37,596 bases of DNA from an uncultured Roseiflexaceae bacterium (GTDB lineage: Bacteria; Chloroflexota; Chloroflexia; Chloroflexales; Roseiflexaceae): the NCBI GenBank assembly GCA_937988885.1, contig CALKHR010000085.1, forward strand, positions 1-37,596, read 5' to 3'. The translations under genes were made by a program, and so were the position numbers. Under the pieces are notes generated by a model. The model did no database searches, was not told the DNA's origin, and saw only the letters and a program-made list of their open reading frames with translations. Of this stretch, positions 14,573-22,847 are shown piece after piece. Every line of letters starts with the position of its first letter. Within the stretch, counting starts at the first letter, position 1.

Positions 14573-15832
14573 TCACAACACTTCATCGTAGACGGCGCGC
14601 GCTCGCCGATAGACCTGTTGCCAGGTGAACTCGCGCTGCACCTTGGCGCGCCCCGCCGCACCCAACCGCTGCGCCAATGCGCGATCGGTCAACAGCTCGC
14701 CGATGGCGGAGGCCAGCCCCGACACATCGCCGAAATCGGGCAGCAAGCCGTCTTGGCCAGCCGAGATCACATCGGGGACGCCGCCGGCCCGTGCGCCCAC
14801 CACGGGCAAGCCGTAGCACCACGCCTCCAAGTAGACGATGCCGAACGAATCGGTGCGCGAAGGCATCACAAATAGATCGGCTGCCGCCAGCGCATCACGC
14901 TTGACGGGCTCGGGGGCGTAGGGCAGTAGGCGGATGCGAGCCTTGTCCTCGATCGGCAACTGCTCGTAAAAGCGCGTGAAGTGCTCCAACGGCGCGCCGA
15001 TCAGCGCCAGCGTGGCATCGGAGCCCTGCGCCCATAAACGTTGCATAGCCTGAATGGTGTGGATGGCGCCCTTGTCGTAGGCGATTGCGCCGATGTACAG
15101 CACCAGCGGCCCGGCGATCTGCTGCTCCATGCGGAAGCGCTTGCCGTTGCCGCCCGCCACCTCGGCAGGATCAACCCCCACGCCAACCCGCCGCAGGCGC
15201 GCTTCGGAGACGCCCCGTGCGATGAGCGCGTTGCTCTCCAAGCCCGTCATGGTGATCACGCGGTCGCTGCGCCGCAACAGGTCGATCTGATGGCGCATCG
15301 TGTAGTAACGCACAATCGCATTGCTGCCAGGCTCACCCAGGTGAACAAACGGCGTGCAGATGAACGGAATGCCCTGTTGTTGGGCGTACTGAAACACGGG
15401 CAGAATAGCGAAATCGAGGGTGATATTGGTCGCGTGAATGAGGTCGAAGCGCGGCGCTTGTTTGAGAAACGGCGCGAGATCCGGCAGGCGCGGCGTGATC
15501 TGGGCCATTTGGCGCAGCAATGGCGTGGTGCCAGGCACCCGCGAACATTCGACCATCAACCGACGGATGATCGGATAGATCAGCGATGGGCCGAGGATGC
15601 GCCGTACGGGCAGGCGCACAATCTCAACGCCGTTGTGCGTCGCGGTACGTTCCGCAATGGAGCGGCGGCCTGCGGCCCAGAAATGTTCGAGATCGTGTGC
15701 ATCAGTGGCAAGCACAATCACCCGATGCCCCTCTCGCACGAGCCGCTCGCCGATCTCGGCGAAGTAGCGCGCCGCACCGCTCGCAACCGGGTGATACAAC
15801 TGAACTACGTGCAAAATCGTTTTTGCAGCCAC
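14573..15832 (-). CDS. GT4-family glycosyltransferase
   Basis: The roughly 420-residue product has the GT-B fold of family 4 retaining glycosyltransferases. The N-terminal acceptor domain starts ILHVVQLYHPVASGAARYFAEIG. The C-terminal domain has GPLVLYIGAIAYDKGAIHTIQAM and the nucleotide-sugar motif TDSFGIVYLEAWCYGLPVVG followed by AGGVPDVI; the usual first Glu of the EX7E motif is Asp here. It likely adds a sugar to a lipid or surface glycan at the cytoplasmic face. The longest frame opens with TTG at 15862, but GTG at 15832 has a well-spaced GAGGA and places the first beta strand at the N-terminus, so I choose it. It is divergent from the PBP gene and is not part of a larger glycan cluster here. 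Confidence 0.85.
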   Translation of the reverse strand: MAAKTILHVVQLYHPVASGAARYFAEIGERLVREGHRVIVLATDAHDLEHFWAAGRRSIAERTATHNGVEIVRLPVRRILGPSLIYPIIRRLMVECSRVPGTTPLLRQMAQITPRLPDLAPFLKQAPRFDLIHATNITLDFAILPVFQYAQQQGIPFICTPFVHLGEPGSNAIVRYYTMRHQIDLLRRSDRVITMTGLESNALIARGVSEARLRRVGVGVDPAEVAGGNGKRFRMEQQIAGPLVLYIGAIAYDKGAIHTIQAMQRLWAQGSDATLALIGAPLEHFTRFYEQLPIEDKARIRLLPYAPEPVKRDALAAADLFVMPSRTDSFGIVYLEAWCYGLPVVGARAGGVPDVISAGQDGLLPDFGDVSGLASAIGELLTDRALAQRLGAAGRAKVQREFTWQQVYRRARAVYDEVL

Positions 15833-16022
15833 AATATCCTCAATCGTTCCTTTTGCGCACAATGAGCGTTATTCTACCATGCCCACTGTTGTCACCATTC
15901 TGCTCCCTGAACAAGGGACTCTCGAAAAATCACCTAAATCGGGCGGAATCGTAGTGATGCAACGAGTTGCTGGATTTGTTGAGCTATAAACTGTTTCTCA
16001 GCAGACTATCATTCTAGAAAGC

Positions 16023-16050
16023 TTGTCTTTTTAGATGTGCGTGGTACAAT
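16023..16050 (+). promoter_or_regulatory. Candidate promoter of the penicillin-binding protein gene
   Basis: TTGTCT (16023-16028) and TACAAT (16045-16050) with a 16-base spacer, 81 bases before the ATG. Confidence 0.5.
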
Positions 16051-16131
16051 GCGGGCCTAGATCACACATCAATACGTGGTGTAGCAGTAAGCCTTGTTCC
16101 TCGTTTGAAGCATCACGTATAATCGGAGCCT

Positions 16132-19113
16132 ATGGCAGATTATTATAATTCTCGTAATCCACGCTACCGCCGTAGATTCGACGGGCGTCTTGAACGACGT
16201 GGCCGCCTTTTGCCGCGTCACCTTCGCAACGCACCTTCCGAGCGCTCAGGTTTCACAACGCTATTGCTACGACTGCTGTTGGGCGCACTCCTCTGTTGCG
16301 CGCTGTTCGCCTTGGTAGGTGTGGGAACAACGTTCGCCGCCTACAATCAACTCGCACAGTCGCTGAAACCGCGTATCGAAAGCGTTGAGGAGCATAATAG
16401 CTTCCAAACCACGCGCATCTACGATCGCAACAATACGCTGCTATACGAGTTTGTGGGAAGCGGTCGGCGCACCCAAGTGCCGCTCGAACAGATCTCCACG
16501 CACCTGATCAGCGCGACGATCTCGATCGAAGATAAGACGTTCTATGAGAACCAAGGTGTCGATTACCTCGGTATTCTCAAAGCGTTGTACCGCAGTCTCC
16601 AAGCAGGCGAGGAGACCGGTGGCGCATCGACGATCACGCAACAGCTTGTGCGCGGCGTGGTCCTCACTCCCGAGGAGCTCGCTCCCGAGAACCGCTACCG
16701 CCGTAAAATCATCGAGATTCTGCTCGCCCAGGAACTCACGCGACAGTATTCGAAGGATGAGATTCTCGAACTGTACCTGAACGAAATCTACTACGGAAAC
16801 TTGGCTTACGGTATCGAGGCTGCTGCGGATGTTTACTTCAACACCCACGCGAAGGACCTGACACTTGCGCAGGCATCGCTGTTAGCTGGTCTTCCCCAGT
16901 TGCCGAATGTGTACGACCCGATCAACTACCTTGAGAATGGCGTACTGCCCGGTATTCAACTGGAAGACGGCTGGCTTGAGAAGGATTACAAACTTCCCGA
17001 GGGCACTGCACCTCCGAAAGCGCGTCAAGCCGCTGTGCTCACGCAGATGGTGCTTGAAGGGCGTGCAACCGAGGCCGAGGCGCGTGCGGCGTTTGCCGAA
17101 GATCTGCACTTTGCGGATCAGATCGTGCCGCTGAATGCCCCGCACTTCGTCTTCTATGTGCGCCGTCTGCTTGAGGAAAATCCCGACTTCGGCGCGCAGT
17201 TCGCGAACCAAGGCTTGTCGATCTACACCACAATCGACCTTGAGCTTCAACGCATGGTGCAGGAGGAAGCCAAGGCACGCATTACAGAGCTAGAAGAGCG
17301 CAACATCCATAATGCCGCCGTAGTGGTGATGCAGCCGAACACAGGCGAGATCCTCGCGATGGTCGGCAGTATCGACTACAACATGGTCAAACCCACAACC
17401 ACGCCCGGCCAAAAGGGCAACGTGCTCGATGGGCAAGTCAATGTGACGACCCGTGAGCGCCAACCTGGCTCGGCGCTCAAGCCGTTCACCTACCTTGCCG
17501 CGATGGAGCAGGGTATGACGCCCGGCACGGTGTTGTGGGACGTGCCAACTGAATTCCCGCCGTTTGGGCCGAACAGCTATAAGCCCGAAAACTACAATGG
17601 CCGCTGGAACGGCCCGTTGCGCATGCGCACAGCGCTGGCCAACTCGCTGAACATGCCCGCTGTCAAGGCGCTCAAGGCCGCCGGCATCAACGAAACGCTC
17701 GATCTGCTGCACCGCGTTGGCATCAACGGCCTTCGCAACGGCGCGGATTACTACGGCCTCGCGCTGACGTTGGGTGGTGGCGAGGTGACGCCGCTCGACC
17801 TGACGACGGCCTACAACACGCTGGCCAGCGGAGGGCGATACTACCCGCCCGTCGCCATCCGCAAGATCGTCGATGGCAATGGCAAGGTGATTCAGGAGTA
17901 TAAGCCCACCCCAGGGCCGCAAGTGCTCGATCCCGACCTCGTGGCGATCATCACCGATATGCTGAGCGACGATCAGGCACGCCGCCCGATTTGGGGCTTG
18001 AACAGCAAGTTGAAGCTCTCGCGCCCTGCCGCCGTTAAGACTGGTACAACCAACGACTGGAAGGATGCCTGGGCAGTCGGCTACACGCCGTATGTGACGG
18101 TGGGCGTCTGGACGGGCAATAACAACAACGAGGAGACCGCCAAGGTCGAAAGTATCAACGGTGGCGGTGCGATTTGGCACAATGTCATGGAGCGGATGTT
18201 CAGCGATCCGCATTTCGAACGTCTGCTGGCTGAGCCGTTCCCAAACCACCAACTGCCGATCAACTTCGTTTTGCCGCCGACCGTGGTTGAACGCCCGATC
18301 TGCCAGTTGCCGGGTCCGTTCAACGGCCAACGCACCGAGTTGTTCTCGATCAAGATGCTGCGCGAGGCAGAAGATGCGCGACGGTTGTTGGGCGACCGCG
18401 CTCCAACTCGCGGCGCTATCGATGGATGCGATGTCTTCCAGGAAGTGATCGTCGCCAAACTGAGCGATGCGCCGGTGAGCAACGAGGAAGAGGAGATGGA
18501 TGAGGGTGGCACGCCGTTCGTGCGTGAGGGGCAATACTGCAAGCCCGTCGAAGGCGTGGATATCCCTGCCGAGATGCTGGTGAGAGCTCGTGTTTGGAAC
18601 CCACCGCCGCCCGACGAGGATGAAAGGGTGACGTATCGGTGGGAAGGTTCCGGCGGCTTGGTGGCCTCCAATATCCCGCCCTGCACCAACGAGATGATCG
18701 CGGCAATCGCACCGCCCGGATCGGTTCGTATGCCAGATCTGCGCAACTATGGCGAGAACCAAGCTAAAGAAATCCTCGCCGCTCTTGGGATCTTCGACAT
18801 CTATGTCGATTACCAAGACCGCACCCGAGCGCCAGATCTGTACGATAGCGTCCCTGCATACGCGGTGTTGAGCACGATTCCTGCCCCGGGCGATTGGATC
18901 AAGCCTGGCATGACGGTGGTCCTTGGCATTCGCGCACCCGATGAACAGCCGCCGCCACCAGAGCAGCAACCACCGGATCAGCAGCAGCCGCCGCCAGAGC
19001 AGCAGCCACCGCCCGATCAGCAGCAGCCGCCGCCCGATCAGCAACAGCCGCCGCCAGATCAGCCGCAGCCGCCAGCTGATTGGCCTACACCGGTGATTAT
19101 CCCCAATACGTAG
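16132..19113 (+). CDS. Class A penicillin-binding protein (PBP1A type) with PASTA domain and QP-rich tail
   Basis: This 993-residue bifunctional enzyme polymerises and cross-links peptidoglycan outside the membrane. A basic N-terminus and one transmembrane helix (about 44-70) precede a GT51 glycosyltransferase domain, with catalytic E133 in SIEDKTFYENQG (Asn replaces the usual His) and STITQQLVRG. The transpeptidase has S447-xx-K450 in PGSALKPF, SLN at 505-507 and KTGTT at 636-640. One PASTA-like domain follows (about 863-935, MPDLRNYGENQAKEIL to GMTVVLGIRAP), then a tail of repeated QQPPPDQ units. PASTA domains bind peptidoglycan or beta-lactam-like ligands in related proteins. The ATG has a GGAG site. 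A promoter and terminator flank it, so it is its own unit. Confidence 0.93.
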   Translation: MADYYNSRNPRYRRRFDGRLERRGRLLPRHLRNAPSERSGFTTLLLRLLLGALLCCALFALVGVGTTFAAYNQLAQSLKPRIESVEEHNSFQTTRIYDRNNTLLYEFVGSGRRTQVPLEQISTHLISATISIEDKTFYENQGVDYLGILKALYRSLQAGEETGGASTITQQLVRGVVLTPEELAPENRYRRKIIEILLAQELTRQYSKDEILELYLNEIYYGNLAYGIEAAADVYFNTHAKDLTLAQASLLAGLPQLPNVYDPINYLENGVLPGIQLEDGWLEKDYKLPEGTAPPKARQAAVLTQMVLEGRATEAEARAAFAEDLHFADQIVPLNAPHFVFYVRRLLEENPDFGAQFANQGLSIYTTIDLELQRMVQEEAKARITELEERNIHNAAVVVMQPNTGEILAMVGSIDYNMVKPTTTPGQKGNVLDGQVNVTTRERQPGSALKPFTYLAAMEQGMTPGTVLWDVPTEFPPFGPNSYKPENYNGRWNGPLRMRTALANSLNMPAVKALKAAGINETLDLLHRVGINGLRNGADYYGLALTLGGGEVTPLDLTTAYNTLASGGRYYPPVAIRKIVDGNGKVIQEYKPTPGPQVLDPDLVAIITDMLSDDQARRPIWGLNSKLKLSRPAAVKTGTTNDWKDAWAVGYTPYVTVGVWTGNNNNEETAKVESINGGGAIWHNVMERMFSDPHFERLLAEPFPNHQLPINFVLPPTVVERPICQLPGPFNGQRTELFSIKMLREAEDARRLLGDRAPTRGAIDGCDVFQEVIVAKLSDAPVSNEEEEMDEGGTPFVREGQYCKPVEGVDIPAEMLVRARVWNPPPPDEDERVTYRWEGSGGLVASNIPPCTNEMIAAIAPPGSVRMPDLRNYGENQAKEILAALGIFDIYVDYQDRTRAPDLYDSVPAYAVLSTIPAPGDWIKPGMTVVLGIRAPDEQPPPPEQQPPDQQQPPPEQQPPPDQQQPPPDQQQPPPDQPQPPADWPTPVIIPNT

Positions 19114-19144
19114 GGGATCAACACAATCGAATTCGCGTTATAGT

Positions 19145-19178
19145 AGTCCGCCGCTCGTGTATCTTGCGGCGGACTTTC
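19145..19178 (+). terminator. Rho-independent terminator after the PBP gene
   Basis: Perfect 10-bp stem AGTCCGCCGC / GCGGCGGACT with an 11-base loop, followed by TTTCG. An in-frame GTG at 19157 for the next gene lies in the loop, which argues against that codon being its start. Confidence 0.8.
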
Positions 19179-19189
19179 GTGTGAAGCGT

Positions 19190-19669
19190 ATGTTGACTAT
19201 CCGCCAAGCACAACAGACCGATCAATGGTTGATCCGCAGCTTGATCTACACTGAACTCCTGAATCCAGTGGATCTGAACTGGCGACGGTTTTTGGTCGCC
19301 GAAGTCGATGGAGTGCGAGCAGGCATCATCCAAGTGCGCCAGCACGAGGACGGCAGCCGCGAACTCGCATCGTTGGTGGTGAAGCATATGTTCCGAGGGC
19401 ACGGAGTGGGCGCGGCGCTGATCCAAACGCTGCTCAACCGAGAGCTTGGCCCGCTCTATCTGATGTGTCGCTCACAGCTCGCAAGCTATTACAGCCGTTT
19501 CGGCTTTCAAGCGTTGAGCGAACCCGACATGCCGCTACACTTCCGGCGCATGGCGCGATTGGCCAGGAGTGTCGAGCCGCTGACACGCCTGATCGGGGAA
19601 GGAAACGGGCTGACGATCATGCGCCACCCCTGCACATCTGCCGCAACGCAGCCTAACCAGCCCGAGTGA
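19190..19669 (+). CDS. GNAT-family N-acetyltransferase
   Basis: The 159-residue product has a GNAT fold: N-terminal strand MLTIRQAQQTD, central RRFLVAEVDGVRAGIIQVRQH, then the acetyl-CoA pyrophosphate loop in VKHMFRGHGVGAALIQTLL and the late strand YLMCRSQLASYYSRFGF typical of the C-terminal half. It transfers an acetyl group from acetyl-CoA to an amine on an unknown substrate. ATG 19190 is chosen because the longer frame would begin inside the upstream terminator hairpin; no strong ribosome-binding site is visible for either. No partner gene suggests a substrate. Confidence 0.75.
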   Translation: MLTIRQAQQTDQWLIRSLIYTELLNPVDLNWRRFLVAEVDGVRAGIIQVRQHEDGSRELASLVVKHMFRGHGVGAALIQTLLNRELGPLYLMCRSQLASYYSRFGFQALSEPDMPLHFRRMARLARSVEPLTRLIGEGNGLTIMRHPCTSAATQPNQPE

Positions 19670-19805
19670 TCCTTTCGATTGCGCTTGAGCCAAGAGCGTG
19701 CTACGATCAGCTTGTTGCCGCAACCCGTCACACCGCCGTGACGCTTGGCCGATGCGTCGCGACTCTATCCGCTTGTTCCCAAGCACTATCTAGAAAGCTT
19801 TGATT

Positions 19806-21428
19806 ATGACCGATCCCGTCAAGCAGCTCCGTGCTGCGCTTGCTCGGCACGAAATCGATAGATTTGAACTGCACGAACTGCCCACCGCCGTAGCGCTGCT
19901 TAGCGATGCTGATGCCCAGTTTCAGCGCGTTGTCGGCGATGCGTTGATTCGCACTGGTCCCAGCGCAATCGTGCCGTTAGTGGCGGCGCTGCCCAATGAG
20001 CCAGCCACGGTGCGCCGTGCGATCACGTTTGTGCTGAGCGCGCTGCTGGCGCAATCTCCCGATGCCGCCGGGATCGAGGCGTTGCGCTGCGCCCTAAGCG
20101 ACGAGGACGCCAAGGTGCGCAAAAATGCGGCGATCGGCTTGGGCAAGGTCGGCGATGAGTCGGCGGTGGCTGATCTGGTGAAGCAACTCCACGCCGAAAC
20201 GATCAACTACGTGCGCCCATCGCTGATCCTGGCGCTCGGCGAGATCGGCGGGGCCGAGGCGCAGGCGGCGCTGGCGGACTTCGAGGCGCAGACCGGCGAC
20301 GATGAGCGGGCGCTATTCCTGGCCCGCGAGCATACCAGCGAGCAACCCGCACCCAGCATCAGGCTCGATCAGCCGTTCGAGGCGGCAATCGACCTGCTCT
20401 GCCGCCCGGGCACTGAGCTATTTTTGCTGGGCGAGTTGAACCAGGCCAACACCCCACCCCATCGGCAGGGCCACGAGTTTTTGCGGCTCGATTGGCGGGG
20501 CACGCTGGCTGAGTTGCTGAAGTTCCGCTGTTTCGAGTCGCTCGCCTTCCCGATCGAGTATAGCGCTCAGAATCCACTCGATGACCCCGACGCGATGGCC
20601 GATGCGTTCGCGCAGTCGCCAGCCGTTCAGCTTACGCAAGCGTTGACCGAGCAGAGCGAGCAGGAGGGGATTCGCTACCGCGTGACCTTCGAGCTGCCGC
20701 CCAATTCGCAGTTCCAGCGCCGCGATTGGATTCAGGCGTACAGCGTGCGGCTCGCCGAGCTACTACCGCAGTTCCACAACTCGCCAAGCCGCTACTCGTG
20801 GGAGTTGCTAGTGCGCTACAGCTTCAAGCGCTGGTACATCGCGCTGCGCCCCACGGCCTACGTCGATCCTCGTTTCAGCTATCGCCGGGCCGACGTGCCA
20901 GCCGCGCTCACGCCCTCAGTGGCGGCGGTACTGGCGCGCATCGCGCCGTGGCACGAGCGCGACGTGGTGCTCGACCCGTTCTGCGGCTCGGGCACGCCGT
21001 TGATCGAGCGCGGGCTGTTCGCGCCCTATCAGCGCTTGATCGGTGTGGACCGCGACCCAAAGGCGCTCGCCGCCGCCCGCGAGAACCGCACTGCCGCGCA
21101 GCTCTCCAACGTTCAACTCATCCAAGGCAATAGCGCTAAGCTGAAATCGCTGTTGGCCCGCCACAATATCGCCGAAGTCGATACGATTATCACCAATCCG
21201 CCGTACGGTGTGCGGATCGGTTCGCCGGAGGAGGTGCGCGAGCTCTACCCGGCCTTTATCGGGCAGGCGGCCTCGATCCTGCGCCCACGCGGCATGCTCG
21301 TGATGCTGGCCAAGGATCGCCAAGTGGCGCTCGATGCCGCGCACGAGTATCGCTTCAAGCTGGAATACGAGTTCCGCATCGATACGGGCGGTCTCTTCGT
21401 CTCGCTCTTGGCGTTCAGCAATCGGTGA
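19806..21428 (+). CDS. HEAT-repeat protein fused to a THUMP-like/UPF0020 RNA methyltransferase
   Basis: The 540-residue protein has an unusual order. Residues about 1-175 are HEAT/PBS-lyase-type helical repeats (for example DEDAKVRKNAAIGLGKVGDESAVADLVKQL). A middle region (about 180-345) looks like the THUMP-containing N-half of RNA methylases, including FLRLDWRGTLAELLKFRCFESLAFPIEY. The C-terminal part is a Rossmann methyltransferase of the UPF0020/TrmN type, with SAM motif DPFCGSG (390-396), the acidic GVDRDPKAL strand and catalytic NPPY (464-467). NPPY enzymes methylate an exocyclic amine, usually guanine N2 in tRNA or rRNA; the site is unknown. ATG 19806 is chosen over a TTG two codons upstream. 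I expect the HEAT part to add a protein- or RNA-binding surface, by inference. Confidence 0.82.
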   Translation: MTDPVKQLRAALARHEIDRFELHELPTAVALLSDADAQFQRVVGDALIRTGPSAIVPLVAALPNEPATVRRAITFVLSALLAQSPDAAGIEALRCALSDEDAKVRKNAAIGLGKVGDESAVADLVKQLHAETINYVRPSLILALGEIGGAEAQAALADFEAQTGDDERALFLAREHTSEQPAPSIRLDQPFEAAIDLLCRPGTELFLLGELNQANTPPHRQGHEFLRLDWRGTLAELLKFRCFESLAFPIEYSAQNPLDDPDAMADAFAQSPAVQLTQALTEQSEQEGIRYRVTFELPPNSQFQRRDWIQAYSVRLAELLPQFHNSPSRYSWELLVRYSFKRWYIALRPTAYVDPRFSYRRADVPAALTPSVAAVLARIAPWHERDVVLDPFCGSGTPLIERGLFAPYQRLIGVDRDPKALAAARENRTAAQLSNVQLIQGNSAKLKSLLARHNIAEVDTIITNPPYGVRIGSPEEVRELYPAFIGQAASILRPRGMLVMLAKDRQVALDAAHEYRFKLEYEFRIDTGGLFVSLLAFSNR

Positions 21429-21574
21429 GACACGTGCGATAGAGGGTGATACACCGAATCATCGCTCATCCAGCAAGACAATCAGCTTTAAACGAATACA
21501 CAATCAGCGGCATAAGCACTCCGCATCATCGCGGATATCACCTATCCTAGTGGCATCATTCAACGAGGTGTGCA

Positions 21575-22528
21575 ATGGGCCGTTTTTTTCAGGCACTTGG
21601 TATGGTGCTTCAATGGCTGTTGATCCTGTTGTTCTTTGCAGCGGCACTCGGGGCGATCTTTGGCCCTTCGCTCTGGATCGAATTGCGCGGGCGAAAGGCG
21701 AGCGGTGTGATCAATGCCAAGCAAGAGCTGATCTCCAACTTGTCGGAGGCGTGGTCGCGGCGCTTTCAGCTTGAAGTGAGCTACCTGGCGACCGATGTTG
21801 AGGAGCAAGAAACCGCGTGGATCGGCGTGAACGAGGAGTTGTTCGATCGGCTGCAGGAGGGTGATACGGTGGAGTTGCGCTACCTACCGCAGCCACGACT
21901 CCGCCAACTGCTGGTCAATGCATCGGCGCGGCTCGAAGAACAACGCACGTTCGATGCGCTGGTGGCGTTGCTCGGCGATCGCTACAAGGTGGTGCTGGCG
22001 TTCTTCGGCGTGTGGCTGGTGTTGATGGTGTTGGCGAGCGTGCTGCGGTTCGGCTGGCTGCAAGCGATCTTGTTTGTGGCGTTGGCATGCGGGGCGATCG
22101 GTTGGTTCAGCGGGTGGCCGTGGCCCGCGCCGGAGGGTCCGCAGGAGACGGCGAACGCGACCGTGCGCAATGTCCGCTTGATCGATCGGTTTGGGCGTAT
22201 AACGCGCACTGTGAGAAATGTGGTGCAGCCCTTCCAAGTTGTCGAGATGGAGTTTGTGCCGCCGAACTACACCACACCCGTAATCATCGTCGATATGATC
22301 GATGCGAACAGTGTGCCGGAGCTTGAGCGCGGCAGTGTGTTGCCGATCAGCTACAACATCGCCGAGCCGCGTTGGGCACAGATCGAGGGAGCATCGCGCA
22401 ACTTTTACAGGACGAATGCGCGCACCTTCGGCCTGGTCGCCCTGGTGATATTCGTGCTGTGGGGATGGGCTTGGTGGCAGGGCTGGCGCAGCAACACGCA
22501 AGAGCGTAGGCGCCTGCGGGTACGATGA
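21575..22528 (+). CDS. Membrane protein with two DUF3592-like modules
   Basis: The 317-residue product repeats one plan twice: transmembrane helix, then a small beta-rich domain. The first module has helix 12-30 and the strands FQLEVSYLATD, GDTVELRYLPQ; after two central helices (about 128-175) the second has VVEMEFVPPNYTTPVIIVD and GSVLPISYNIAEP, then a final helix (about 283-302, VALVIFVLWGWAWW). The phrase about a parameter pair followed by VxVRYxPxxP is typical of DUF3592 proteins. No molecular function is known for the family. ATG 21575 follows GAGGTG. It is not obviously co-transcribed with its neighbours. Confidence 0.7.
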   Translation: MGRFFQALGMVLQWLLILLFFAAALGAIFGPSLWIELRGRKASGVINAKQELISNLSEAWSRRFQLEVSYLATDVEEQETAWIGVNEELFDRLQEGDTVELRYLPQPRLRQLLVNASARLEEQRTFDALVALLGDRYKVVLAFFGVWLVLMVLASVLRFGWLQAILFVALACGAIGWFSGWPWPAPEGPQETANATVRNVRLIDRFGRITRTVRNVVQPFQVVEMEFVPPNYTTPVIIVDMIDANSVPELERGSVLPISYNIAEPRWAQIEGASRNFYRTNARTFGLVALVIFVLWGWAWWQGWRSNTQERRRLRVR

Positions 22529-22798
22529 CACCAAACAGGCTCTTGACTCTGACTCACATCGTTGCTTTCCTACGACAGAGAGTAGAGCATATGTTTCTCA
22601 CATCGGCGATCTTATCTGATGGGCTGATATTTGTGATACAGAAGCCTTGGCGCGAACAACAGACAAACCGCTCGTAGTGCGTTGCGCGTAACAGTGCATC
22701 ACAAAAGACGTAACGTTCCTTGCTGCCGCAGGAGAAGACTGGTCCTATCGTGACACTATCCGACTGGATTTGGTATAACTGGCGGCGCTGCCAAATAC
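22529..22798. other. Intergenic region without a recognisable gene
   Basis: I see no supported gene or RNA here. A minus-strand open frame of 88 codons (22554-22820) has cysteine-rich, atypical sequence, no family resemblance, and begins inside a terminator, so I do not accept it. Confidence 0.5.
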
Positions 22799-22828
22799 AA
22801 ACGGGGATGCCCATCGGCATCCCCGTTT
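22799..22828 (-). terminator. Terminator of the secreted repeat protein gene
   Basis: Perfect 13-bp stem AAACGGGGATGCC with its complement around a 4-base loop, 20 bases past the stop of the minus-strand gene. The U-tract on that strand is short (TTTGTATTT). Confidence 0.8.
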
Positions 22829-22847
22829 CGTTCGAGAGAGTGAGAGG

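Noticed and set aside
15833..15862. TTG start for the GT4 gene
   Set aside because: No ribosome site precedes it, while GTG 15832 has a well-spaced GAGGA.
17290..19044. Long antisense open frame opposite the PBP gene
   Set aside because: It is a codon-bias shadow: the plus strand has full PBP motifs, while the antisense product is His/Arg-rich with no recognisable domain or start site.
19157..19189. Upstream GTG start for the GNAT gene
   Set aside because: The codon lies in the loop of the PBP terminator hairpin, so transcripts starting after it could not use it; ATG 19190 fits the GNAT fold start.
22554..22820. Minus-strand 88-codon open frame in the gap after the DUF3592-like gene
   Set aside because: It begins within the terminator hairpin of the neighbouring gene, has no plausible ribosome site, and resembles nothing I know.
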